Below, piece by piece: positions 26,609 to 36,078 of a stretch of 64,000 nt of DNA. The DNA lies in the NCBI RefSeq assembly GCF_007673095.1, contig NZ_VDYZ01000003.1:124001-188000 (forward strand), in the 5' to 3' direction. A program made the position numbers and the translations under genes. The notes under the pieces were generated by a model that saw only the letters and a program-made list of their open reading frames with translations, made no database searches and had not been told where the DNA came from. The stretch is from Corynebacterium glyciniphilum AJ 3170 (GTDB lineage: Bacteria; Actinomycetota; Actinomycetes; Mycobacteriales; Mycobacteriaceae). Numbering within the stretch: the first letter of the stretch is position 1; every line of letters starts with the position of its first letter.

Positions 26609-27502
26609 CTACCCGAACGACCGACCGTCAGAATCGCTCCGGCCCTCGGAGCCGGCCTCACCGGACATCCGTCCGGCCTGCTTCTCCAGGTTCTCGAGTT
26701 CCTGCAGGAGCTGACGTCGTCGTTCCTCCAGTTCCTCGACCTGCCCCTGGTGCGCCTCCACGCAGTACGCGACGGCTTCCTCAGGCGAATCCGTCACAAG
26801 GAACAGGTCCGGGTCACCGTCGGAGATCATCCCTTCATCGACGAGCCGTGTGGTGATCCAGTCGACCAGCCCACTCCAGAACTCGCAGCCGAGCAGGACG
26901 ATCGGGAACTGCCGGACCTTGCCGGTCTGCACCATCACCAGTGCCTCGAAGAGTTCGTCAAGCGTCCCGTAGCCACCGGGGAGGCAGATGAAAGCCTGGG
27001 CGTACTTCAGGAACATCATCTTGCGGACGAAGAAGTAGCGGAAGTTCAGGCCGAGGTTCACCCACGAGTTCAGCCCCTGCTCATGGGGAAGCTCGATTCC
27101 CAGCCCCACGGACACTCCGCCGTCCTCGGCCGCTCCCCGGTTCGGAGCCTCCATCAGCCCGGGGCCTCCTCCGGTGATCACCGCGTACCCGGCTTCCTTC
27201 AGCCGTCGTCCGAGTTCACGACCGGTCTCGTAGTAGGGGTGGTCCTCGGCGATCCTCGCCGACCCCCACACGGTGACCGCCTTCGGCAGTTCCGCGAGCG
27301 CACCGAAACCTTCGACGAACTCGGACTGGATGCGCATCACCCGCCACGGGTCGGAGTGCAGCCAGTCGGTGTTCGGCTGTTCGTCCAACAGCCTCTGGTC
27401 CGTCGTCGACCGGGGGTACGGGGTCGCCGGGTAGACACCGTTGATACCTCGACGCATCACCGGCCCCTGAAAGGTGAACGGTTGCGGGTTGTCATTCGCC
27501 AT
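26609..27502 (-). CDS. LOG-family protein (Rossmann fold, cytokinin-activating type)
   Basis: 297 residues. The catalytic motifs of the LOG family are intact: VITGGGPGLMEAPNRGA and the PGGYGTLDELFE phosphoribohydrolase signature. Such enzymes cleave nucleoside 5'-monophosphates and are often misnamed lysine decarboxylases. The long C-terminal part is a coiled coil (VEELEERRRQLLQELENLEK). It starts 6 nt after dapE. In M. tuberculosis the homologue (Rv1205) also lies near dapE and is degraded by the proteasome, known for that species only. Confidence 0.9.
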   Translation of the reverse strand: MANDNPQPFTFQGPVMRRGINGVYPATPYPRSTTDQRLLDEQPNTDWLHSDPWRVMRIQSEFVEGFGALAELPKAVTVWGSARIAEDHPYYETGRELGRRLKEAGYAVITGGGPGLMEAPNRGAAEDGGVSVGLGIELPHEQGLNSWVNLGLNFRYFFVRKMMFLKYAQAFICLPGGYGTLDELFEALVMVQTGKVRQFPIVLLGCEFWSGLVDWITTRLVDEGMISDGDPDLFLVTDSPEEAVAYCVEAHQGQVEELEERRRQLLQELENLEKQAGRMSGEAGSEGRSDSDGRSFG

Positions 27503-27508
27503 TGCACG

Positions 27509-28690
27509 TCACCGTGCCTTCCGGGTCAGGTAGTCGGTCAACTGGGTGCTCACGGTCTCGATCATCTCCACCGGGCAGTTCTCCTGCGGGGTGTGGCACA
27601 GCCCCGGGTCACCCGGACCGAAGTTCACCGCCGGTATCCCGAGGGACGAGAAGCGGGAGACGTCGGTCCACCCGTACTTCGCGCGGACGTTGCCGCCGGT
27701 GGCGTCAACGAGCGCGGACGCCGCAGGGTGGTGGAGTCCCGGCAGAGCGCCGGGTGCGAGGTCGTCGATCTCCAGGCTGAATCCTTCGGACGGGGCGTCG
27801 GGCGTGCCGACGCCGAGGACCTCCAACGTGTGGGCGAGCGCCTCCTCACCGGAGCGGTCCGGGGCGAAGCGGAAGTTCACGAACATCCAGGCCTCGTCGG
27901 GGATGGTGTTCGTGGCGACGCCTGCTTCCAGGTGGACCACGTTGAGCCCCTCGCGGTAGAGACAGCCGTCGATGTCGACGTCACGGGGACGGTAGTCACT
28001 CACCCTCGCGATGACCGGCGAGAGCCGGTGGACCGCATTGTCACCGAGCCACGCACGTGCCGAGTGCGCCCGGGTACCGTGCGCAGTCACACGGACCCGG
28101 AGCGTTCCCTGGCACCCGGCCTCGATCACCGCGCCGGACGGCTCCCCCAGCAGCGCGACATCCCCCTCGAGCCATGCCGGGTGGGCCTCGACGAGGTGCC
28201 CCAGACCGTTGTAGCGGGTGGCGACCTCCTCACCCTCGTAGAGCACGAGTGTGAGGTCGTGGGCGAGGTCGGGGGAACTGGCGAGGCTGGCGAAGGCGTG
28301 GATGTACACCGCGTCCCCGGACTTCATGTCAACGGAGCCGAGGCCGTGGATGCTGTCCCTGCCCTCACTGTCCGGGCGGCGGGTCGACGGCAGGTTGTCG
28401 GCGGGGGGGACGGTGTCGATGTGGCCGGCGAGGATCACCCGGGTCGCCAACCCGCGGTGGGTCCGGGCGACGAGGGTGTTGCCGTGACGGTCGACAGTGA
28501 CGTGCGGGTGCTCGTCCCGCAGTCCCTCGAGCGCGACCTGGAGCGCATCGGCGATCGCCTGTTCCTCGTGGGACCGGCTCGGGATGTCGACAAGCCTGCG
28601 CGTCAACTCCACCGGGCAGGCCGACAGGTCGGACGCGGTCAGGGTGGTGGTCGGTGAGGTGGGCGGCGGGGTGGGCACAGAATTCGTCAT
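27509..28690 (-). CDS. dapE: Succinyl-diaminopimelate desuccinylase DapE
   Basis: 393 residues from ATG 28690 (the frame opens upstream at 28783 without support). M20 metallopeptidase fold: metal residues in AGHIDTVPPADN, LGSVDMKSGDA, VLYEGEEVAT and the final TDVSRFSSLGIPAVNFGPG region. It hydrolyses N-succinyl-LL-2,6-diaminopimelate to LL-DAP and succinate, feeding lysine and peptidoglycan. First gene of the operon dapE-LOG-TM59-M17-like-RlmA, divergent from the permease at 28755. Confidence 0.93.
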   Translation of the reverse strand: MTNSVPTPPPTSPTTTLTASDLSACPVELTRRLVDIPSRSHEEQAIADALQVALEGLRDEHPHVTVDRHGNTLVARTHRGLATRVILAGHIDTVPPADNLPSTRRPDSEGRDSIHGLGSVDMKSGDAVYIHAFASLASSPDLAHDLTLVLYEGEEVATRYNGLGHLVEAHPAWLEGDVALLGEPSGAVIEAGCQGTLRVRVTAHGTRAHSARAWLGDNAVHRLSPVIARVSDYRPRDVDIDGCLYREGLNVVHLEAGVATNTIPDEAWMFVNFRFAPDRSGEEALAHTLEVLGVGTPDAPSEGFSLEIDDLAPGALPGLHHPAASALVDATGGNVRAKYGWTDVSRFSSLGIPAVNFGPGDPGLCHTPQENCPVEMIETVSTQLTDYLTRKAR

Positions 28691-28754
28691 CGTGGCACTC
28701 ACTCTAGTGGGCTCTGGTCTCGCACGCCGGGCGGGTGTGCGAGAATCCGGAAGT

Positions 28755-30191
28755 ATGAGCACACAGCACACCGACTCCCCCACCGATTCTCAGGGTGCGG
28801 CACCGACCGAGGCCGGAAACCGGGACCTCGGACACAGCCTCAAGGTCCGGCACCTCACGATGATGGGACTCGGTTCCGCTGTCGGGGCGGGGCTCTTCCT
28901 CGGTACCGGCGTGGGTATCAAGGCGGCGGGGCCGGCGGTTCTGCTGTCCTACATCGTCGCCGGCATCGTGGTGGTCTTCGTCATGCGCATGCTCGGCGAG
29001 CTTGCGGCCGCCCGCCCGGCGTCGGGCACCTTCGCCACCTACGCGAAAATGGCCCTGGGCCCCTGGGCCGGCTTCTCCACGGGCTGGTTGTACTGGTTCA
29101 TGCTCATCATGGTCATGGGCACGGAGATCACCGGTGCCGGGGCCATCATGGGCAACTGGTTCGGTGTCGAGGGATGGATTCCGGGCCTGCTGTGCGTGAT
29201 CCTGTTCACCGTGGTCAACCTGTTCGCGGTCCGTGGTTTCGGAGAATTCGAGTACTGGTTCTCCTTCGTCAAGGTTGCGGTCATCATCTTCTTCCTCGTC
29301 GTCGGTGCGCTGTTGATCTTCGGGCTGCTTCCCAGCCATGACGCTGTCGGCGTCGACAACTTCACCCCCTTCGCCCCGAACGGCGTGTCCGGCATCGCAG
29401 CCGGCCTCCTCGCCGTGGCCTTCGCCTTCGGCGGTATCGAGATCGTCACCATCGCGGCCGCCGAGTCCGAGAAGCCCAGTGAAGCGATCACCGCTGCGGT
29501 GCGGGCCGTCGTCTGGCGTATCTCGGTGTTCTACCTCGGCTCCGTGCTGGTGATCACCGCTCTGCTGAACGTCGCCACCCTCGATGATGCCGACAGCGCC
29601 GCAGATTCCCCGTTCACCCGTGTGCTCGCCATGGCCGACATCCCCGGCGTCGTCGGGTTCATGGAGGTCATCATTGTCCTGGCGCTGCTCTCGGCGTTCA
29701 ACGCGCAGATCTACGCGACCTCGCGACTGACCTTCTCCTTCTCCCACCAGGGCAACGCACCCAAGCTGTTCCGGAAGGTGTCGTCACAGAAGGTTCCGAC
29801 GGCCGCCGTGATCTGCTCGCTGGTCTTCGCCTTCATCTCCGTCGGACTGCAGGTGTGGGGACCGGACAACCTGATCAACATCCTGTTCAACGCCGTCGGC
29901 GGGTGCCTGTTGGTGATCTGGTTCATCATCGTGCTCAGCGAACTGAAGCTCCGCCCGCAGCTCGAGGCCGAGGGAAGCCTGAAGGTCCGCATGTGGGCCT
30001 GGCCGGTCCTCCCGATCGTCACGCTGGTGGCACTGGTCGGCCTGGCGGTGCTGATGCTCTTCGACGAGACCGCACGTGACCAGGTGGTCACCGTAGCCAT
30101 CGCCTTCACCGCGGTGAGCCTGCTGGGTGTGTACGTCACCCGGCACCACGCCCGCACGGTGGCGAACGAGGAACCCGAACGTACCTCGTAG
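28755..30191 (+). CDS. APC-family amino acid permease
   Basis: 478 residues, 12 predicted TM helices, AAT subfamily: [23 protein letters not shown] in helix 1, [14 protein letters not shown] and [17 protein letters not shown] later. Substrate unknown (CycA/AnsP/ProY-like). The ATG at 28755 is the supported start; the frame runs further upstream through dapE. It sits in the 64-bp divergent gap from dapE and shares a GAGAAT -10-like hexamer 8 nt before ATG. Confidence 0.88.
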   Translation: MSTQHTDSPTDSQGAAPTEAGNRDLGHSLKVRHLTMMGLGSAVGAGLFLGTGVGIKAAGPAVLLSYIVAGIVVVFVMRMLGELAAARPASGTFATYAKMALGPWAGFSTGWLYWFMLIMVMGTEITGAGAIMGNWFGVEGWIPGLLCVILFTVVNLFAVRGFGEFEYWFSFVKVAVIIFFLVVGALLIFGLLPSHDAVGVDNFTPFAPNGVSGIAAGLLAVAFAFGGIEIVTIAAAESEKPSEAITAAVRAVVWRISVFYLGSVLVITALLNVATLDDADSAADSPFTRVLAMADIPGVVGFMEVIIVLALLSAFNAQIYATSRLTFSFSHQGNAPKLFRKVSSQKVPTAAVICSLVFAFISVGLQVWGPDNLINILFNAVGGCLLVIWFIIVLSELKLRPQLEAEGSLKVRMWAWPVLPIVTLVALVGLAVLMLFDETARDQVVTVAIAFTAVSLLGVYVTRHHARTVANEEPERTS

Positions 30192-30208
30192 TGTCCGGGG
30201 GCGACAGG

Positions 30209-30222
30209 TAGACTGTGACACC
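30209..30222 (+). promoter_or_regulatory. Putative -10 for a leaderless dapD mRNA
   Basis: TAGACT at 30209-30214, matching the corynebacterial TANANT -10, ends 8 nt before the ATG at 30223. No Shine-Dalgarno is present. Confidence 0.45.
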
Positions 30223-31167
30223 ATGACTGCCGCATATGGAACCGGAATTGCGACCCTGACAGCTGACGACACCGTCCTCGACGTGTGGTACCCCGAGTTC
30301 GGTCTCGGGGAAGCACCGTCGACCCCGTCAGACTTCTCCCACCTGGAGGGTGAGGACGCCGACCGTGACGTCCGACGCACGGTGGTGACGACGGTCATCG
30401 AGGACCTGGACGCCGCCCCTGTCGACACCGCCGACGTCTATCTCCGTCTCCATCTGATCTCCGGCCGGAAGATCCGGCCCCACGGCTGCAACCTGGACGG
30501 CATCTTCGGCAAGTTGGCCAATGTCGTCTGGACCGACTTCGGCCCCTGCGCCGTCGAAGGGTTCGAGGCCACCCGCGCGCGCCTGAGCCGGCACGGCCGG
30601 GTCACGGTCTTCTCCGTGGACAAGTTCCCGCGCATGGTCGACTACGTCGTCCCCACCGGGGTCCGGATCGGCGACGCCGACCGGGTCCGTCTCGGCGCCC
30701 ACCTCGCCGAAGGCACCACGGTGATGCATGAAGGCTTCGTGAACTTCAACGCAGGCACCCTGGGGTCGTCGATGGTGGAGGGACGCATCTCCGGTGGGGT
30801 CGTGGTCGGCGACGGCTCCGACGTCGGCGGTGGCGCCTCGATCATGGGCACCCTCTCCGGCGGCGGCAAGGCCGTGATCTCCGTCGGTCGCCGCTGCCTT
30901 CTGGGGGCGAACTCCGGGCTCGGAATCTCACTCGGCGACGACTGCGTCGTCGAGGCCGGCCTCTACGTCACCTTCGGGACCAAGGCGGTCGTCTCCGGCG
31001 CTGTCGCCGAGGCAGTCGGTGTCGCTGACGGGAGCACGGTGAAGGCCTCCGACCTCTCGGGGGTCTCCAACGTCCTGTTCCGTCGCAACTCCGTGTCCGG
31101 CGCCGTCGAAGCCGTCGCACGCACCACCGGTTCAGTGGAACTGAACGAAGACCTCCACAAGAACTGA
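30223..31167 (+). CDS. dapD: Tetrahydrodipicolinate N-succinyltransferase DapD
   Basis: 314 residues. The C-terminal half is a left-handed beta helix with hexapeptide repeats ([17 protein letters not shown], then [23 protein letters not shown]), preceded by the actinobacterial-type N-terminal domain. It transfers succinate from succinyl-CoA to tetrahydrodipicolinate, the first committed step of the succinylase route to DAP. DapC and DapE for the later steps are also in this window, so the pathway is nearly clustered. Confidence 0.95.
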   Translation: MTAAYGTGIATLTADDTVLDVWYPEFGLGEAPSTPSDFSHLEGEDADRDVRRTVVTTVIEDLDAAPVDTADVYLRLHLISGRKIRPHGCNLDGIFGKLANVVWTDFGPCAVEGFEATRARLSRHGRVTVFSVDKFPRMVDYVVPTGVRIGDADRVRLGAHLAEGTTVMHEGFVNFNAGTLGSSMVEGRISGGVVVGDGSDVGGGASIMGTLSGGGKAVISVGRRCLLGANSGLGISLGDDCVVEAGLYVTFGTKAVVSGAVAEAVGVADGSTVKASDLSGVSNVLFRRNSVSGAVEAVARTTGSVELNEDLHKN

Positions 31168-31261
31168 CCGACACCGGGGCTCCTCTCCCCGCCCCGGCTC
31201 TCCGCTCTCCTTCCTCACTCCCCTCTTCTCCTCGACACCTCCGTCGGAAAGCTCTCCTCCC

Positions 31262-31342
31262 ATGGGACATCCAGCAGCCTCACCTGCCCACCCGGCCCGC
31301 ATCACGCCTGTCGGCCCCCGCCCCGCCACCACACAGCGATGA
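31262..31342 (+). CDS. Possible 26-codon leader ORF before the permease
   Basis: ATG 31262 to TGA 31342 encodes a Pro/Ala-rich peptide (MGHPAASPAHPARI...). Its TGA overlaps the permease ATG as ATGA, which would allow translational coupling, since that ATG has no clear ribosome-binding site. Its own ribosome-binding site is also weak. The rest of 31168-31261 is C/T-rich with nothing recognised. Confidence 0.25.
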   Translation: MGHPAASPAHPARITPVGPRPATTQR

Positions 31343-33990
31343 CCCGCGCAGCACGGACGCTCCTCCGTCTGAGCGGCCGCGGTCTCCGGGCCCACCGTGC
31401 CCGGCTGGTACTGACAACACTGTCCGTGGTTCTCTCCACGTCCTTCCTCACCGGAACGGCCCTGCTGTCGGGGATCCTCGGTGACTCCGTCAGCCGGCTC
31501 AGCACCTCGGACTACAGCCACGCCGATATCGTGGTCCGCCCCGCAGACGGCCACCGTGAACTCACGGACACGGTGGAACGCCGCATCCTCGACAACCCGC
31601 AGGTCGACCGCGTCGCCGTCGACGACCGCCGTAGCGTCGTCCTCACCCGGGGCACAGACGCAGACGGCCCCACGGTGGACACCGGCGGCATCCCCGTGCG
31701 TCCGACGCCCTGGTACGGTCCGGAGCGCTCCCTCGACCCCGGCGAACACCTCGTCACAGGCTCGCCCCCGCGCCCCGGCGAGCTGGTCGTCACCGCCACC
31801 GCAGCCGAAGCCACAGGTCTGGCAGTCGGCGACGAGCTCACCGTCACCGGCCCGGCCGGTGCCTTTCCGCTCCGGATCAGCGGGATGTCCGGCGGTGGCG
31901 ATCCAGGCACCTTCGCCGTGGCGATGAATGAACGGACCTACCGTGAGAACCTCGCCCCCGACGGTCTCCCGGGGCTGGCCCTACGGGTCACACCTGGAGC
32001 AGTGCCCGAGGACGTGGTCACGACCCTGACCGAAGACCTTGCCGACCCTGCCGACCCTGCCGACCCTGCCACCACCGCCGGCGGGGCTCCCGACGTGGCG
32101 GTACCATCCGTCCGCACCGCAGCCGAGGTGGAACGATCCGACTCCACCATGCTGGACACAGGACTGGGGTACCTGCGCTACATTCTCGGCGCGTTCGGCG
32201 CCATCGCGTTGATCGTCGGGATGTTCATCATCGCCAACACCTTCGCGATGACTGTGGGGCAACGCATGCGGGACTTCGCACTCATCCGGGCCCTGGGAAT
32301 GTCCGGCCGCCAGGTGTCCGTCTCAGTGCTGTGTGAGGCGGCGGTCGTCGGAATCCTCGGCTCCACGTCGGGAGTGCTTCTCGGCGCCGGACTGGTCACC
32401 GCCGCAACACGACTGGTCACCCTGTCCGGCCCGCTGGCCCCGGAGCTCCCCGCCGCCGACGCGGGACTCCTGATGACGGCGTTCGTACTGCCGTGCGTGG
32501 TCGGGACGCTGGCCACCGTCCTCGCGGCATGGGGACCTGCCCGCCGGGCCGCGTCCGTTCCACCACTGGCGGTCGCGCGGACTGACCTCGCGGCCTCCCC
32601 CGCCGCGTCGTGGTCGGCGCGGGCACTGACAGGTGCTCTCGTCTGTGTCACCGGGGTCGTGGCCGCCGGTATGGCCGTGGAGGTAGGCGCCGGTTCAGGA
32701 ACCCGGACAAGAATGATCATCTGCGGGGCAGGGATCCTCATGACACTCACAGGGGTGTATCTCCTGTCCCCCTCACTTGCCCGGCGTGCCCTGCCGTCTC
32801 TCGGACGGTTGCTGGTGCTCCCCCTGGGTAAGTCCTTCCGGGTGGCCGGCACGGTAGCGGTACGCACCACCCGGCAGTCTCCCCGTCGGACCGCCGGAAC
32901 CGCCTTCGCCGTCACGCTGGCCCTGTGTCTGGTCACCGTGACCGGGATGACGGGTGCGTCGACGGTGGCGTCGCTGCGACAGACGGTCGACACGGAGGTC
33001 TCCGCGGACCTGGTGATCGCAGCCCCCGGTGGCGCGGTTGATGCCCCTGTCCCCGGCGCCACCGTCGACGAGGTGCGCGGGTCCTCCGGCGTCGGCACCG
33101 CCTTTCCACTGGGTAAAGGGGTCGCCTTACTCGGCGACAGGCCGGAACCCGGTCTGCCGCTGGTGACCGTCAGCAACGGGGATCCGTCTGCGGTCCTGGA
33201 TCTCGGTGAGCAGCACGGTGACCTGGAGATCGGCACCCGGGACGGGGTCACGATGTCGGCGTCCTACGCTGCCGCGAACGGATGGAGCATCGGAGACCGG
33301 GTCCCGGTACGGGCCCAGGGGCAGGCACGCGCCGTCGACCTCGAGTTGACCGGAACCTATGAGTATTCCCGGATCCTCGGCGACGTCGTCATCGGTGCGA
33401 GCGCATTCTGGCGGGTCGCACCGGGCACCCAGGGCGGGACCGGCCACCGTGTGATCGCTCTGCTGGTCACCGGCGACGGCTCCGTCCCGCGGGACACCTT
33501 GGCCACCCGGCTGGGCAGTCTCCTCGGCGACACGGCGGCAGTGACCGTCCAGACACCGGCCGAGTTCGCCGGTGAACAGTCTGTGCTGGTCGAACGCATG
33601 ATCCTCGCCGTCTACGCCTTGCTTGCCCTGGCCGTGGTCGTCGCGGTGATGGGGGTGGTGAACACCCTTGCGTTGTCGGTGGTGGAACGTCGCCGTGAGA
33701 TCGGCATGCTCAGGGCAGTGGGAATGAGCCGTGGCCAGGTACGCCACATGGTCGTCGTGGAAGCCCTGCAGACGACGGTCTACGGCGCTGTACTCGGTAC
33801 CGGGGTGGGGCTCGTCGCAGGGCGGGCACTGCTCAGCATCCTGTCGGAGAGCGGGCTGTCCACGGTCGTGGTGCCGTGGCCACTCGTCGGGTCGGCCCTG
33901 GCCGCAGCCGTGCCTCTGGGCGTCCTCGCAGCCCTGGCCCCTGCCACACGAGCCGCGAGGATCCCTCCCCTTGAAGCGGCCCAGCCGTAG
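31339..33990 (+). CDS. FtsX/MacB-type ABC transporter permease (orphan)
   Basis: 883 residues: a TM helix near the N-terminus, an extracytoplasmic MacB-like domain (~55-270), three TM helices (~285-400), then a second copy of the same layout (TM ~500, periplasmic ~530-750, last TM block ~755-880). The C-terminal FtsX motif ERRREIGMLRAVGMSRGQVR and the matching QRMRDFALIRALGMSGRQV of the first half identify the family. Such permeases move lipids, lipoproteins or antimicrobials with a separate ATPase. No ATPase gene lies on either side, so the partner must be encoded elsewhere. It follows dapD in the same direction after 171 bp. Confidence 0.88.
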   Translation: MTRAARTLLRLSGRGLRAHRARLVLTTLSVVLSTSFLTGTALLSGILGDSVSRLSTSDYSHADIVVRPADGHRELTDTVERRILDNPQVDRVAVDDRRSVVLTRGTDADGPTVDTGGIPVRPTPWYGPERSLDPGEHLVTGSPPRPGELVVTATAAEATGLAVGDELTVTGPAGAFPLRISGMSGGGDPGTFAVAMNERTYRENLAPDGLPGLALRVTPGAVPEDVVTTLTEDLADPADPADPATTAGGAPDVAVPSVRTAAEVERSDSTMLDTGLGYLRYILGAFGAIALIVGMFIIANTFAMTVGQRMRDFALIRALGMSGRQVSVSVLCEAAVVGILGSTSGVLLGAGLVTAATRLVTLSGPLAPELPAADAGLLMTAFVLPCVVGTLATVLAAWGPARRAASVPPLAVARTDLAASPAASWSARALTGALVCVTGVVAAGMAVEVGAGSGTRTRMIICGAGILMTLTGVYLLSPSLARRALPSLGRLLVLPLGKSFRVAGTVAVRTTRQSPRRTAGTAFAVTLALCLVTVTGMTGASTVASLRQTVDTEVSADLVIAAPGGAVDAPVPGATVDEVRGSSGVGTAFPLGKGVALLGDRPEPGLPLVTVSNGDPSAVLDLGEQHGDLEIGTRDGVTMSASYAAANGWSIGDRVPVRAQGQARAVDLELTGTYEYSRILGDVVIGASAFWRVAPGTQGGTGHRVIALLVTGDGSVPRDTLATRLGSLLGDTAAVTVQTPAEFAGEQSVLVERMILAVYALLALAVVVAVMGVVNTLALSVVERRREIGMLRAVGMSRGQVRHMVVVEALQTTVYGAVLGTGVGLVAGRALLSILSESGLSTVVVPWPLVGSALAAAVPLGVLAALAPATRAARIPPLEAAQP

Positions 33991-34010
33991 ACGACGGCGC
34001 CGGAGACGTG

Positions 34011-35138
34011 CTATTCAAGCCCTGCGGCGAGCCGCCGGGCGGCGGTGACGATCTGCATGTCCGTGGCGGTCAGCCCGATCCGTACATGCTCCGCACCGCC
34101 AGGACCGTAGAAGTCGCCGGGCGCCACCAGTATGCCGAGACGTGCGAGCCGGTCCACGGTATCGCGACAGGGGCGCCCTTCCGTGGCCCACAGGTAGAGA
34201 CCGCCGTCAGAGTCGTCGATGCGCAGTCCCGCGGCCTCCACCGCAGCGGACAACAGCTCGCGGCGCTCACGGTAACGCTCCTTCTGCAGAATCTCCTGGC
34301 CGTCGTCCTCCAGGGCCGCGACAGTGGCCGCCTGAACGGGGCCAGGCATCATCAGACCCGCGTTCTTCCGGACGCTGAGCAGTTCGCCGATCAATCCCCG
34401 GTCACCGACAAGGAACCCGGAACGGTACGACGCGAGGTTCGAGGTCTTGGAGAGCGAGTGGACGGCGATCAGGTTGGTGTGGTCGCCGTCACTCACCCTG
34501 GGATCAAGGATGGACACCGGGGCGTCCTCCTCCGACCATCCGAGACCGAGGTAGCACTCGTCGGAGACGACGACGACATCACGTTCCCTGGCGAACTCCA
34601 CGACCTTACGGAGATGATCGATCCCCAGCACCTTGCCGTGCGGGTTGGCCGGCGAATTGATGAAGATCAGCGTGGGCGTCTCCGGGCCGAGCTTGAGCAG
34701 CGAGTCGCTCCGGACAGCCCTCGCCCCGGCGAGGCGGGCGCCGACCTCGTAGGTCGGGTAGGCGAGCTCCGGGATCACCACCGTCTGTCCCGGCATCACG
34801 CCGAGCAGGAACGGCAGCCATGCGATGGCTTCCTTCGTACCGACCACGGGCAGAACGGCGTCCTCACCGACGCCGGTGACGCCGAACCGCCGGGCCAGCG
34901 CCTCAACGACCGCCCGACGGAGCTCCGGTGTGCCGACCGTCTGCGGGTAGCCGGGGGCAGCCGCGGCTTCCGCGAGTGCCAGCTGGATCGACGGGGCGAC
35001 CTCGTCGACCGGCGTCCCGACCGAAAGGTCAACGAGACCGTCCGGGTGAGAGGACGCCACCTGCTTCGCACCAGACAACGAGTCCCAGGGAAAGTCGGGG
35101 AGCTCGGAGGAGAGGGTACGGCGGGAACGGCTCGACAT
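34011..35138 (-). CDS. dapC: Succinyldiaminopimelate aminotransferase DapC
   Basis: 375 residues, fold-type I PLP transaminase. The PLP lysine is in HSLSKTSNLASYRSGF (residue ~228), with the cofactor site INSPANPHGKVLG and the substrate arginine near the end. The start ATG 35138 follows aggaaaatc. It aminates N-succinyl-2-amino-6-ketopimelate. The gene is directly downstream of fdxC, as in mycobacteria (Rv1177-Rv1178). Confidence 0.93.
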   Translation of the reverse strand: MSSRSRRTLSSELPDFPWDSLSGAKQVASSHPDGLVDLSVGTPVDEVAPSIQLALAEAAAAPGYPQTVGTPELRRAVVEALARRFGVTGVGEDAVLPVVGTKEAIAWLPFLLGVMPGQTVVIPELAYPTYEVGARLAGARAVRSDSLLKLGPETPTLIFINSPANPHGKVLGIDHLRKVVEFARERDVVVVSDECYLGLGWSEEDAPVSILDPRVSDGDHTNLIAVHSLSKTSNLASYRSGFLVGDRGLIGELLSVRKNAGLMMPGPVQAATVAALEDDGQEILQKERYRERRELLSAAVEAAGLRIDDSDGGLYLWATEGRPCRDTVDRLARLGILVAPGDFYGPGGAEHVRIGLTATDMQIVTAARRLAAGLE

Positions 35139-35194
35139 GATTTTCCTCAGGTTTCCTCAACAGTGGTGGCGTCGGCGGAGTAACGGTGGCGGGG

Positions 35195-35518
35195 TCAGTC
35201 CTGGTTCTGCGGCGGGAGGTTCTTGATCCCCTCCACGTCGAAGTCCTGCGGGCCGAGCTTCGCAGCTCCACCCGGGTCCCCGAGATCATCGAAGAAGGCG
35301 ACGTTGAAGTCGATGTAGTCCTCCCACTCGTCAGGGAGGTCGTCTTCGTAGAAGATCGCCTCGACCGGGCAGACCGGCTCACATGCGCCGCAGTCCACAC
35401 ATTCGTCCGGGTGGATGTACAGCGAACGCTTGCCCTCGTAGATGCAGTCGACGGGGCATTCTTCGACACACGCCCGGTCCATCACGTCCACACACGGCTG
35501 TGCGATCACGTAGGTCAT
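35195..35518 (-). CDS. fdxC: 7Fe-type ferredoxin FdxC
   Basis: 107 residues. The cysteine pattern [18 protein letters not shown] and then [15 protein letters not shown] provides one 3Fe-4S and one 4Fe-4S cluster, typical of the actinobacterial FdxA/FdxC seven-iron ferredoxins. An acidic C-terminal extension completes the family length. ATG 35518 follows gaaggtgac. It supplies low-potential electrons to cytoplasmic enzymes; the partner is unknown. Confidence 0.95.
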   Translation of the reverse strand: MTYVIAQPCVDVMDRACVEECPVDCIYEGKRSLYIHPDECVDCGACEPVCPVEAIFYEDDLPDEWEDYIDFNVAFFDDLGDPGGAAKLGPQDFDVEGIKNLPPQNQD

Positions 35519-35618
35519 CTGGTTGTCACCTTCTGGAGTTCGTCACTGTCAGGAGTTCTCAATGTATTTGTCAGCCGCCCCGGAGTCACCGGGGGCTGCA
35601 GTCGTCGCTGTGATCTTC

Positions 35619-36074
35619 TCACTTCAACCGCAGTAATGCCCAACCGCCACCGGCCGCTCCCAGTGGAAGGAGTAGCAGAGCCCAGACGGTACCGGCGAGG
35701 ATGGTGTCGCCGCCCAGGCCGGGCAACACCGGCCAGAACAGCAGCAGAGCGTATCCGGCCAGCCACACCCACAACGGCGCGGCAGCGACCCGCCGGTTGT
35801 CGGTCCACAGCAGTGCCGTCTTCACGAGCACGTAGTTGAACCACGGGCCGACGACCACCGGCCAGGGGAACGGCACCGAGACATCACCGACGGTGATCCG
35901 CGACCCCAGGTAGAGCGCTGACAACAGAATCGCCACCAGTGATCCGACGCAGAGCCAGACGATACCGGCCACCCGTTCCGAGCGTGCGGTGTCCCGACGA
36001 ACCTGTGAACGCTCCGGATCACCCCAGTGCGGCTCGGCGGCGGGGTCCACGGCTGTCGTGTCCTCAGAACTCAT
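35619..36074 (-). CDS. Membrane protein downstream of mshB
   Basis: 151 residues from ATG 36074, whose ribosome-binding site ggaggtgac lies inside the end of mshB; the gap to mshB is 4 nt. After a polar N-terminus there are four TM helices (VAGIVWLCVGSLVAILLS, WFNYVLVKTALLW, PLWVWLAGYALLLFW and a last hydrophobic helix). No catalytic motif is seen. The position beside mshB is conserved in actinobacteria. Function unknown. Confidence 0.78.
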   Translation of the reverse strand: MSSEDTTAVDPAAEPHWGDPERSQVRRDTARSERVAGIVWLCVGSLVAILLSALYLGSRITVGDVSVPFPWPVVVGPWFNYVLVKTALLWTDNRRVAAAPLWVWLAGYALLLFWPVLPGLGGDTILAGTVWALLLLPLGAAGGGWALLRLK

Positions 36075-36078
36075 CGGG

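Noticed and set aside
31132..31749. Minus-strand 205-residue frame at the start of the ABC permease
   Set aside because: Shadow of the permease and dapD; low-complexity product.
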